64,000 bases of DNA, from assembly GCF_900141995.1 (NCBI RefSeq), contig NZ_FQZA01000009.1, positions 62,001 through 126,000 of the forward strand, written 5' to 3'. This document shows, piece by piece, positions 39,546-46,613 of this stretch. The position numbers were made by a program, and so were the translations under genes. Position 1 is the stretch's first letter. The number at the start of each line of letters is the position of its first letter. The notes under the pieces were generated by a model. The model did not search any database, was not told the origin of the DNA, and saw only the letters and a list, made by a program, of their open reading frames with translations. The stretch is from Palleronia salina. Its GTDB lineage: Bacteria > Pseudomonadota > Alphaproteobacteria > Rhodobacterales > Rhodobacteraceae.

Positions 39546-40792
39546 TCCGCGGGCTCGCGCAGGGGGGTGGGCGCCGACAGCTTCGGCTCGGGCGGCATGT
39601 CGTCCTCGACCCGGCGGATGGCCGAAACGGCGGCGCGCAGCTCGGCCAGGGCAATCCTGTCCTCGATGGGGGTGCGTTCGCGCCCCGCGCGGATCGCGCC
39701 CTGCGTGACCATCAGGATGAAGACCAGCACCGCGGGCAACAGGTCGATGGCGATGGCGCCGGCCCAGCTGGGCACGAAGTTGCGGCCATAGCGGATGACC
39801 GCGTCGGCGGCGGAAATCGGGGTATAGCTGACCTCGGGCGGGGGCGTCATGCCCTCGACCGCGCGGGCGGCCACGGCCAGCGTTTCGGCCCGCTGACCCA
39901 GCACTTCCAGCACCGAGGTGATGGTGGCCTGCTGCCCGGCGGCGGTATCGGCCTCGTCGCTCAGCGTGGGCAGCACGACCGAAGCCGACAGGTCCTGCGC
40001 GGCGCGCGTCACCAGCGGTGCCACCGACAATTGCCGCAGTTGCGTGATGAGCCCGGCAAGGCGCACGGCCTCTTCGCTGAACTCGACGCTGCGCGCCTCG
40101 ACCGGGCCGGGCTCGACCGTCAGCGCGCGCATGCGGCTGAGGATCGCGTTGCCCTCGGCAAAGGCCTGCTCGACCGCCGGGGTCACCGTGCCGATCTGGT
40201 TTTCAAGCCCCTGCAATTCCTCGGCCTTCTGCCGCAGCACGCGGAACACCGCACCACGCCCCGCGATGCCCGACAGGTTGCCGGTGGCTTCCTGTTCGCT
40301 CAGGTCCTGGAACGACTGTCGCACCCGGCTCACGTCGCGCTCCAGCCCCAGTGACGCGACGGCGATGGTGTGCGACCGCTCCAGCGAGGTCTGGTAGTCC
40401 TGCACCGTCCGGGCGAGATGCTGCTCGACCGCCGCGGAGCCAGCCAGCGCGGCGGCGTTCAGCCAGGACGACATGGCGATGATGGCCACCGACCCCAGCG
40501 CCATGGCCCCCATCAGCCCCAGTCGCGCCCGCGCCGTGCGCATGGCCGGCAGAAGCCGCATGAGATACGTCCAGAACACGAAGATCCCGACGCTGACGGC
40601 GATGGAGTAGGCCAGCGCGGCGAACACCGACAGCGCGCCATCGCTGTCCAGCAGCGACCGGACACCCAGGTAGGTGTAGATCCCCGACGCGGCCGAAAGC
40701 ACCCCCAGAGCGGTGCCCGACAGGGTGTCGAGTACGCCAAGGTGATCCTCGAGCTCGCGGACATGGCGCGGATTGGATTGGCTGTCTGACAT
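39542..40792 (-). CDS. Membrane protein with large periplasmic coiled-coil region
   Basis: 416 residues, no family recognised. Three helices near the N-terminus (about 24-44, 55-77, 92-112), then about 230 residues rich in Ala, Leu, Glu, Gln and Arg with heptad-like spacing (SFQDLSEQEAT, LRQKAEELQGLENQI, LITQLRQL), and a last helix at about 346-367 followed by a charged 45-residue tail. Such a layout resembles sensor or scaffold proteins. It is translationally coupled to the ClpP-fold gene. It faces the 359-base gap with the candidate RNA. Confidence 0.72.
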   Translation of the reverse strand: MSDSQSNPRHVRELEDHLGVLDTLSGTALGVLSAASGIYTYLGVRSLLDSDGALSVFAALAYSIAVSVGIFVFWTYLMRLLPAMRTARARLGLMGAMALGSVAIIAMSSWLNAAALAGSAAVEQHLARTVQDYQTSLERSHTIAVASLGLERDVSRVRQSFQDLSEQEATGNLSGIAGRGAVFRVLRQKAEELQGLENQIGTVTPAVEQAFAEGNAILSRMRALTVEPGPVEARSVEFSEEAVRLAGLITQLRQLSVAPLVTRAAQDLSASVVLPTLSDEADTAAGQQATITSVLEVLGQRAETLAVAARAVEGMTPPPEVSYTPISAADAVIRYGRNFVPSWAGAIAIDLLPAVLVFILMVTQGAIRAGRERTPIEDRIALAELRAAVSAIRRVEDDMPPEPKLSAPTPLREPAE

Positions 40793-41151
40793 GGGCCCCC
40801 CGGGCGTTTGCGTCGCGACAGTATGACGACGTGCGGCCGGTAAGCCAATTCACCGACATGTCAGACGATTTAGAGGGTGGGATCGGCGGGACCACCACGA
40901 CCGTCAGGGTACGTAAATTCCCGAGGACCTGTATTTACAGGTGGGCGCCGGGTAACCAGACCACGGCCCGGTCAGAGCCAGCTCCCTCGGAATTGCTTAA
41001 GGCCACTGGAATTGGACCCCGGCACGGGAAGGGCAGTGCCCGCCTGACCCACATCTAGGCCCGCCCCGATTTTCCGGCAAGGGGGTGCGTCGGTCATTTC
41101 GCCGCGCGTGGGGGGCTTGAAATGCGTTTACCTTTTGTTCACACTTTGCGG
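40793..41151. other. 359-base gap without a gene; see candidate structured RNA inside
   Basis: No open frame here has coding character. The left part (40793-40880) holds the upstream region of the minus-strand pair. The middle (40885-41050) can fold extensively (separate entry). The right part (41051-41151) should hold the mmcB promoter; TTTTGTTCACACTTTGCGG at 41132-41150 has one exact half (GTTC) of the alphaproteobacterial LexA box GTTC-N7-GTTC but not the second. Confidence 0.6.
40885..41050 (+). ncRNA. Candidate structured RNA of unknown class
   Basis: Nested complementary segments suggest a branched fold: GTCAGG (40903-40908) with CCTGAC (41043-41048), or alternatively GGCGGG (40885-40890) with CCCGCC (41039-41044); AATTCC-C-GAGG (40916-40926) with CCTC-GGAATT (40985-40994); an ACCTGTA/TACAGGT hairpin (40927-40942); CCGGG (40948-40952) with CCCGG (40967-40971); and GGGCA/TGCCC near 41031-41041. 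It does not show tmRNA, 4.5S, RNase P or cobalamin-switch motifs that I know. It could be a free RNA or the mmcB leader. Strand is not certain. Confidence 0.35.
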
Positions 41152-41610
41152 ATGGCCGACGATGCGACCCTCAACACCCTGATGCCCGGACAATTGCTGG
41201 GCCGCGGCGTGTGCCGTCACCTCGCCAGCCACGGCTTCGCCTGCGTCGAGGAACTGGTGCCGACCCGGGGCCTGCGCGTGGACGTCATGGCGCTGGGGCC
41301 CAAGGACGAGGTGTGGATCGTCGAGTGCAAGTCCAGCCGCGCCGATTTCATGTCGGACGGCAAGTGGCAGGGCTACCTGGAATGGTGCGACCGCTATTTC
41401 TGGGCGGTGGATGCCGAGTTTCCGACCGACCTGCTGCCCGAGGGCACGGGGCTGATCATCGCCGATGCCTATGACGCCGAGATCCTGACCATGGGGCCCG
41501 AAACAAGGCTGGCCCCCGCGCGGCGCAAGGTGATGATGCGCAAGTTCGCCTTCCACGCCGCGCGCCGGTTGCAGACGCTGCGGGATCCCGGCGCGGCGCT
41601 GTCGTTCTAG
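41152..41610 (+). CDS. mmcB: MmcB-family DNA repair protein
   Basis: 152 residues with a PD-(D/E)xK nuclease-like core: RVDVMALGPKDEVWIVECKSSRADF supplies D, E and the ECK lysine (only key residues noted), then WQGYLEWCDRYFWAV. MmcB in Caulobacter is SOS-induced and supports mitomycin C resistance. Start 41152 (MADDATL) is preferred over 41122 because relatives begin about a dozen residues before PGQLLGRGVCRHL and because an imperfect LexA-like element would overlap the longer N-terminus. It converges with the next small gene; the stops share CTAG. Confidence 0.83.
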   Translation: MADDATLNTLMPGQLLGRGVCRHLASHGFACVEELVPTRGLRVDVMALGPKDEVWIVECKSSRADFMSDGKWQGYLEWCDRYFWAVDAEFPTDLLPEGTGLIIADAYDAEILTMGPETRLAPARRKVMMRKFAFHAARRLQTLRDPGAALSF

Positions 41611-41810
41611 CGCTTCTTCTTGCGGCTGGCGCTGCGGGCGGCCGAAGCGGCGGCCCGGATCTCTTCGGCGATCTCCTCGGCCTCTTCCGGATCGAAATCC
41701 ATGGGCACTTCGATCCCGCCATCGGCGGACACGTAAAGCCGCACCATGCCCGCGTCGGTGGGCCCGATCTGCAGGTTCGCGCTGGTGTCCGAGGGGTCGT
41801 TGATGCCCAT
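41607..41810 (-). CDS. Small acidic protein (DUF6324-like)
   Basis: 67 residues. An N-terminal half with short strands (ANLQIGPTDAGMVRLYVS) is followed by an acidic helix (FDPEEAEEIAEEIRAAA) and a very basic tail (SRKKKR). It resembles the Rhodobacteraceae DUF6324 family from memory. GGAGG precedes ATG 41810; an in-frame ATG at 41864 would add an uncharacteristic Arg-rich leader. Cytoplasmic, function unknown. Confidence 0.68.
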   Translation of the reverse strand: MGINDPSDTSANLQIGPTDAGMVRLYVSADGGIEVPMDFDPEEAEEIAEEIRAAASAARSASRKKKR

Positions 41811-41887
41811 GCTGGCCTCCGTCTTTGATCCCCGTCGCCTAGCGCCTGACGGGCGAACCCGCAAGCGCCAAGCGGCCCGGTTTGGGG

Positions 41888-41916
41888 TTGCAGAGCCCGC
41901 GCCGCATGGCTATTTG
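41888..41916 (+). promoter_or_regulatory. Candidate promoter of tRNA-His
   Basis: TTGCAG (41888-41893) and TATTTG (41911-41916) are exactly 17 bases apart. The mature tRNA begins ten bases after the -10, as expected for a tRNA gene with a short 5' leader. Confidence 0.6.
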
Positions 41917-41926
41917 GACGTCGAGT

Positions 41927-42003
41927 GCCGCCTTAGCTCAGTTGGTTAGAGCGCCTGATTGTGGATCAGGAGGTCCCCCGTTCGAGCCGGGGAGGTGGTA
42001 CCA
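41927..42003 (+). tRNA. tRNA-His (GUG), CCA encoded
   Basis: A full cloverleaf: acceptor GCCGCCT/AGGTGGT, D arm TTAGCTCAGTTGGTTAGAGC, anticodon stem CCTGA/TCAGG with loop TTGTGGA (anticodon GTG at 41961-41963), and T arm CCCCG-TTCGAGC-CGGGG. The discriminator is A (42000) and CCA is encoded. The base before position 1 is T, so the G-1 that marks tRNA-His in most bacteria is absent; this loss is known for alphaproteobacteria, whose HisRS has adapted. Confidence 0.96.
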
Positions 42004-42079
42004 CTCTCCACCTAACTTCTCATACCCCGGCACGGCAGCTGATGTCCGCCTGCGCCCGTCTTTGGACAGGTGCGATCCC

Positions 42080-42388
42080 TCAGGGCTGATCGATGCGAAT
42101 GCGCTGGCGCAGGGTTTCCCCGTCGGGCGAGAAGATCAGGATCTCGTTGTCCCCCGTGACCACGGCCAGCCAGCCCGACCCGCGGGTGAAGGCGGTCGCG
42201 CGCGCGCCGTCGGGCAGGGCGATCTGATCGGGCAGGGCGGGTCCGGGCGCCGGGAAGCGGGTGAAGAACAGCCACACCAGCGCCATCATCCCCACCAGCA
42301 TGGTTGCGGTCAGGGCGATCACCAGCCATTTGAGCACCGTCAACGCCCCGTCGCGGGGTTCGGGAGCCTGTTCCATGTCGTCTGTCAT
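42080..42388 (-). CDS. Small membrane-anchored protein divergent from the RluA-type gene (DUF6476-like)
   Basis: 102 residues with one membrane helix (about residues 20-42, LKWLVIALTATMLVGMMALVW) and a short extracytoplasmic beta-type domain (GSGWLAVVTGDNEILIFS). It resembles the Rhodobacteraceae DUF6476 family, which from memory stands beside the same pseudouridine synthase. ATG 42388 gives a 14-base overlap with the divergent gene; ATG 42376 would nearly remove it. Function unknown. Confidence 0.68.
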   Translation of the reverse strand: MTDDMEQAPEPRDGALTVLKWLVIALTATMLVGMMALVWLFFTRFPAPGPALPDQIALPDGARATAFTRGSGWLAVVTGDNEILIFSPDGETLRQRIRIDQP

Positions 42389-43403
42389 CTGGACCGTGAT
42401 CCTCGGGGAAGCGCCGCCGCCGCGCCTTGATAAGGCGCTGGCGCGTGACGTGCCAGAGGAAGCGCATCTCAGCCGCTCGCGGCTGGCCCGGCTGATCGCG
42501 GATGGCGCGGTCAGCCGCGATGGCGTGGTTCTGACCAGCCCGAAGGCAGCGGTCTTCGAGGGCGACGAGATCACCGTGACCGTCCCGCAGGAGGCCGAAA
42601 GCCACATGGCGCCCGAGCCCATGGACCTGGCGATCGTATACGAGGATGATGACCTGGCCGTGGTCGACAAGCCCGCCGGGCTGGTGGTGCATCCCGCCCC
42701 GGGCACGCCCACGGGAACGCTGGTCAACGGTCTGCTGCACCATTTCGGCGATGCCCTGTCCGGCGTCGGGGGCGAGAAGCGGCCGGGCATCGTGCACCGC
42801 ATCGACAAGGACACCAGCGGCCTTCTGGTGGTGGCGAAATCGGACCGTGCCCATCACGGGCTGTCGGCGCAATTCGCCGCCCACAGCGTCGACCGGCGAT
42901 ATCTCGCGGTTTGCCACGGCGTGCCCGACCCCGCCGACGCGCGGCTTCTGGGCCTGCCGGGCATCAGCGCCGAGGGTGCGGTCCTGAAGATCACCACGGG
43001 TCTTGCGCGCCACCCCCACGACCGGCAGCGCCAGGCGGTGACCTTCAGCGGCGGGCGTCACGCTGTCACGCGCGTCTCGGTCGAGCGGGCGCTGGGACCC
43101 TCGGCCGCGCTGGTGTCGTGCCGGCTGGAGACGGGGCGCACCCACCAGATCCGGGTGCACATGCGCCACGCCGGCCACGCGCTGATCGGCGATCCGGTTT
43201 ATGGCGGGACCCGCAAGGTTTCGCCCAAGCTGCCCGGCGCAGCCGAGGCGGCGGCGTTTCCGCGGCAGGCGCTGCACGCCGAGAGATTGGGGTTCGAGCA
43301 TCCGGGGACGGGTGAAGAAATGTTTTTTACCAGCGCCTTGCCGGACGATCTTGAAGCGTTGATCGAAGCTTTGGCGGGCACACGGGACGACACAACCGCG
43401 TGA
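42375..43403 (+). CDS. RluA-family rRNA pseudouridine synthase
   Basis: 342 residues. An S4 RNA-binding domain (HLSRSRLARLIADGAVSRDG, about residues 30-75) precedes the synthase domain with the catalytic aspartate in HRIDKDTSGLLVVAKS and the later ETGRTHQIRVHMRHAGHALIGDPVYGG (here noted for key residues RTHQIR and GDPVYG). RluD-type modification of 23S rRNA helix 69 is the likely role, but RluC cannot be excluded. Start 42375 gives an N-terminus leading directly into the S4 domain. rpoH follows after 158 bases. Confidence 0.9.
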   Translation: MSSVIWTVILGEAPPPRLDKALARDVPEEAHLSRSRLARLIADGAVSRDGVVLTSPKAAVFEGDEITVTVPQEAESHMAPEPMDLAIVYEDDDLAVVDKPAGLVVHPAPGTPTGTLVNGLLHHFGDALSGVGGEKRPGIVHRIDKDTSGLLVVAKSDRAHHGLSAQFAAHSVDRRYLAVCHGVPDPADARLLGLPGISAEGAVLKITTGLARHPHDRQRQAVTFSGGRHAVTRVSVERALGPSAALVSCRLETGRTHQIRVHMRHAGHALIGDPVYGGTRKVSPKLPGAAEAAAFPRQALHAERLGFEHPGTGEEMFFTSALPDDLEALIEALAGTRDDTTA

Positions 43404-43492
43404 GTGCGACGACACGTTGCGGCGCCTTGCTGGACCTTTCGTCTTCGCAGTTTCTTAATCTTCGTGAGCAATACGAAAACGGCTCTTGGCAT

Positions 43493-43521
43493 CTTGAACT
43501 GAACCGATCGGTTCACCATTT
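43493..43521 (+). promoter_or_regulatory. Candidate sigma-32-type promoter of rpoH
   Basis: CTTGAAC (43493-43499) and CACCATTT (43514-43521) are 14 bases apart, matching the RpoH pattern and sharing the exact CTTGAAC seen before hsp20. A start point near 43528 would leave a ~35-base leader. This suggests autoregulation of the heat-shock sigma factor. Confidence 0.5.
43501..43514. promoter_or_regulatory. Perfect 14-base palindrome in the rpoH promoter spacer
   Basis: GAACCGATCGGTTC is a perfect dyad placed exactly between the -35 and -10 of the candidate rpoH promoter. ACCGATCGGT cores are common in TetR-family operators, so a repressor binding here would block the promoter. The regulator is not in the window. 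Confidence 0.45.
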
Positions 43522-43561
43522 CGGATGCAAGGGCGTCCACGCCCAAAGATAGGGAGTGACC

Positions 43562-44458
43562 ATGGCAAGCTACGCGAACCTACCGGCCCCGTCGCCGGAA
43601 CAGGGACTGAACCGTTACCTTCAGGAAATCCGCCGGTTCCCCATGCTGGAGCCGGAAGAGGAATTCATGCTGGCGAAGCGGTGGGTCGATCACGGCGATA
43701 CCGAGGCCGCGCACAAAATGGTGACGTCGCACCTGCGTCTCGCCGCGAAGATCGCCATGGGCTACCGCGGCTACGGCCTGCCCCAGGCCGAGGTGATTTC
43801 CGAGGCGAATGTGGGCCTGATGCAGGCGGTCAAGCGCTTCGATCCCGACAAGGGCTTCCGCCTCGCGACCTACGCCATGTGGTGGATCCGCGCGTCGATC
43901 CAGGAATACATCCTGCGGTCGTGGTCGCTGGTGAAGCTGGGCACCACCAGCGCGCAGAAGAAGCTGTTCTTCAACCTGCGCAAGGCGAAGAACCGCATCG
44001 GTGCCCTGGAAGACGGCGACCTTCGGCCCGAGAACGTGAAGCAGATCGCAAACGATCTCGGCGTGACCGAGGACGAGGTGATCTCGATGAACCGGCGCAT
44101 GTCGGGTGGCGACGCCTCGTTGAACGCGACGATCAGCGCCGATGGCGAGGGCACGGCCCAGTGGCAGGACTGGCTCGAGGATGAGGATGCCGACCAGGCC
44201 ACCGAGTACGAGGAGCGTGACGAGCTTGAGTCGCGTCGGGCGCTGCTGGCCCAGGCGATGGATGTGCTGAACGATCGCGAGAAGGACATTCTCACCCAGC
44301 GGCGGCTTCAGGACCAGCCGATCACGCTGGAAGACCTGAGCGGGCAATACGATGTCAGCCGCGAGCGCATCCGCCAGATCGAGGTGCGCGCCTTCGAAAA
44401 GCTGCAAAAGCGCATGACCGAGCTTGCGGCCGAGAAGGGCATGACCGCGGACGCCTGA
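43562..44458 (+). CDS. rpoH: RNA polymerase sigma-32 factor RpoH
   Basis: 298 residues. Region 2 (GLMQAVKRFDPDKGFRLATYAMWW) and region 4 (LEDLSGQYDVSRERIRQIEVRA) are complete; the RpoH box QKKLFFNLRKAKNR between them separates heat-shock sigmas from RpoD and RpoS. AGGGAG lies six bases before ATG 43562. The candidate sigma-32 promoter upstream and a strong terminator downstream make it a monocistronic unit. Its regulon here probably includes hsp20 at 3.2 kb. Confidence 0.97.
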   Translation: MASYANLPAPSPEQGLNRYLQEIRRFPMLEPEEEFMLAKRWVDHGDTEAAHKMVTSHLRLAAKIAMGYRGYGLPQAEVISEANVGLMQAVKRFDPDKGFRLATYAMWWIRASIQEYILRSWSLVKLGTTSAQKKLFFNLRKAKNRIGALEDGDLRPENVKQIANDLGVTEDEVISMNRRMSGGDASLNATISADGEGTAQWQDWLEDEDADQATEYEERDELESRRALLAQAMDVLNDREKDILTQRRLQDQPITLEDLSGQYDVSRERIRQIEVRAFEKLQKRMTELAAEKGMTADA

Positions 44459-44481
44459 TTGCGGCACAACTGACACGGTGA

Positions 44482-44525
44482 AAGGGCCGGGGCCGCTTGA
44501 TCAGCGGCTCCGGCCCTTCGCGTTT
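44482..44525 (+). terminator. Rho-independent terminator of rpoH
   Basis: A 16-bp stem with one G-T pair (44482-44497 with 44503-44518, arms starting AAGGGCCGG and ending CCGGCCCTT) around the loop TGATC, followed by CGCGTTT. It lies 24 bases after the stop. Confidence 0.8.
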
Positions 44526-44587
44526 GCCGCTGACACTGCCGGCGATGCCCCCTAGGGTCGGCGCGAAACAGGATAGGGGGACCGACC

Positions 44588-45565
44588 ATGAAAACGGTAA
44601 ACTTCGGGATTCTCGGCGCGTCGAGCTTCGCGCTGTCGCAAATGGCACCGGCCATCCACGCGGCGCGGGGCGCGCGGCTGGCGGGGCTGGCCACGCGCTC
44701 GGCCGACAAGGCCGCGCCGTTCCAGGGGATCGAGCCCGATCTTGACGTGTTCGACAGCTACGACGCGCTGCTGGCCTCGGACAAAATCGACGCGGTCTAC
44801 ATCCCGCTGCCCAACCACCTGCATGTGGAATGGTCGCTGAAGGCGCTGGCGGCGGGCAAGCACGTGCTGTGCGAAAAGCCCATGGCGATGACCGCCGATC
44901 AGTACGACGACCTGATCGCCGCGCGCGACGAGTCGGGGCTGATGGCGACCGAGGCCTACATGATCGCCCACCACCCGCAGTGGAAGATGGTGCGCGAGTT
45001 GCTCGCGGACGGCTCCATCGGCGATCTGCGCCACGTGAACGCGGTGTTCTGCTACAACAACGCCGACAAGCCCGAGAACGTGCGCAACCAGCCCGGGATG
45101 GGCGGCGGCGGCATCCGCGACATCGGCGTCTACGCCATGGGCTGCGCGCGCCTGGCCACGGGGCAGGAGCCGTCCGAGCTGAGCGCGCACCTGACCATGG
45201 AATCCGATTTCGATACCGTGGCCCGGATCGACGCGCGCTTCCCCGGGTTCGGCTTCCAGTCGATGGTTTCGATGCGCATGGCGCGCTACCAGCACGTGAG
45301 TTTCCATGGCACCACCGGCACGATCACCATGAAGGCCCCCTTCAACGCCGGCGCCTACGACCAGGCCGAGATTTGCATCGAGCCGTCGGGCACCGAACGC
45401 CGGACCATCCGCTTTCCGGAGGTGAACCAGTACGTCCTGCAGGTCGAAGCCTATTGCCGCACCCTGCGCGAGGGTGCGCCCTACGCGTGGACGCTGGAGG
45501 ATGCGCGCGGCACGCAGGCGATGCTCGATGCCGCGCTGGCCGGCAAGGTGGATCAGGGCGCCTGA
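44588..45565 (+). CDS. Gfo/Idh/MocA-family oxidoreductase
   Basis: 325 residues, NAD(P)-dependent. The N-terminal Rossmann start is FGILGASSFALSQMAPAI (GxxG-type, with serine in place of a usual glycine), followed by VYIPLPNHLHVEWSLKALAAGKHVLCEKPMA with the EKP lysine (key motif: CEKPMA). The C-terminal sheet contains GGGGIRDIGVYAMGCAR, with the usual D/GxY pattern. Family members reduce or oxidise sugars, inositols or related cyclic substrates; the substrate is not readable. GGGGGA precedes the start. The end overlaps the convergent RTX gene by 13 bases. Confidence 0.88.
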   Translation: MKTVNFGILGASSFALSQMAPAIHAARGARLAGLATRSADKAAPFQGIEPDLDVFDSYDALLASDKIDAVYIPLPNHLHVEWSLKALAAGKHVLCEKPMAMTADQYDDLIAARDESGLMATEAYMIAHHPQWKMVRELLADGSIGDLRHVNAVFCYNNADKPENVRNQPGMGGGGIRDIGVYAMGCARLATGQEPSELSAHLTMESDFDTVARIDARFPGFGFQSMVSMRMARYQHVSFHGTTGTITMKAPFNAGAYDQAEICIEPSGTERRTIRFPEVNQYVLQVEAYCRTLREGAPYAWTLEDARGTQAMLDAALAGKVDQGA

Positions 45566-46533
45566 ACCAGGCGGATCTGGGCGGGCGTCAGGACGGCGTC
45601 GCCTTCGACGAAGGCGACCGTCACGCCGTCCACGATGATGGCCGACCCCGATCCGTCGCCCCGCGACTGGACCACGACGCTGTCGGGTTCGGTGCGGCCC
45701 TCGTACTCGACCTCGACCAGGTCCAGCCCGGCGGTGAAGTCGCGGATCACCGTCGGGTCGGCCGCGCCGCCCGGTGCGGCGTCGAGGATGGCCGCGTCGA
45801 TGAGGAACGTATCGGACCCGTCGCCGCCGCTGCCGAAATCGCCGGCGCCAAGGCGCAGGATGTCGTCGCCCGCGCCGCCTTCGAGCGTATCGGACAGGTC
45901 CTCGGCCACCGTCTGCGACAGCGTGCTGGTCCCGTAGGTTCCGTTCAGCGAATCGTCGCCGTCACCGCCCACCAGCAGGTCGGCGCCTTCGCCGCCTTCG
46001 AGCGTGTCGTTGCCGGCGTCGCCCTGAAGGCTGTCGCTGTCCTTGCCGCCCCTGAGCACGTCATCGCCTGCGCCACCCACGAGCGTATCGTCGCCCGATT
46101 CGCCCGAAAGCGTGTCGCTGCCATCCTCGACAGCATCACCGCCGACGATCAGGTCGTCGCCGAACCCGCCCTCGGCCACGTCCGCCCCGGCGCCCATGTC
46201 GATTTCGTCGTCGCCCAACCGGCCCAGGACGCTGTCGTCGCCATCGCCGGCGCGGATCGTGTCGTCACCGATATTTGCATCCACGGTGTCGTTGCCGTCG
46301 CCCATGTCGTACTCCCGCGCTGCGGGCGCGGTTTCCTCGACCAGGTCATCACCCGAGGTGCCCATGACCACCGACAGCGGGCTTTCGCACGTGCCGGTGT
46401 CGGACGCGTCGTCGGGCACGGTCGCGCCATCATCGTCATCGGCGCCGAACAGTTCGTCGAGATCGAGGAAGCTCGCTCCGAAAATGCCGGCGAACAGGGC
46501 GGCATTACCTAGGAGCATGGGGTCGAACAGCAT
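45553..46533 (-). CDS. RTX-type calcium-binding repeat protein
   Basis: 326 residues, strongly acidic. After a hydrophobic N-terminus (MLFDPMLLGNAALFAGIFG) come about a dozen hemolysin-type nonapeptides of the form GGxGxDxLx, for example GDGNDTVDA, GGAGDDVLRGG and GGEGADLLVGG, over residues ~70-225, then a C-terminal beta region (TVIRDFTAGLDLVEVEYEG). Such repeats bind calcium and usually mark type I secreted proteins. No HlyB/HlyD pair is adjacent. ATG 46533 is used; 46518 is an alternative. The N-terminus is not a standard signal peptide. Confidence 0.82.
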   Translation of the reverse strand: MLFDPMLLGNAALFAGIFGASFLDLDELFGADDDDGATVPDDASDTGTCESPLSVVMGTSGDDLVEETAPAAREYDMGDGNDTVDANIGDDTIRAGDGDDSVLGRLGDDEIDMGAGADVAEGGFGDDLIVGGDAVEDGSDTLSGESGDDTLVGGAGDDVLRGGKDSDSLQGDAGNDTLEGGEGADLLVGGDGDDSLNGTYGTSTLSQTVAEDLSDTLEGGAGDDILRLGAGDFGSGGDGSDTFLIDAAILDAAPGGAADPTVIRDFTAGLDLVEVEYEGRTEPDSVVVQSRGDGSGSAIIVDGVTVAFVEGDAVLTPAQIRLVQAP

Positions 46534-46613
46534 GGCGGGCCTTGCGCGGGAAAACTCGGGTCTGGGCCGGGTTTGCCCGCGCAAGATGGCGCCATTTGGA
46601 CACGATCGCGGCG

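Noticed and set aside
40885-41050. tmRNA, 4.5S RNA, RNase P RNA or cobalamin riboswitch
   Set aside because: None of their conserved core motifs could be found; kept as an unclassified candidate.
41132-41150. LexA (SOS) box before mmcB
   Set aside because: Only one GTTC half is present; the second half reads GCGG, so it is noted but not called.
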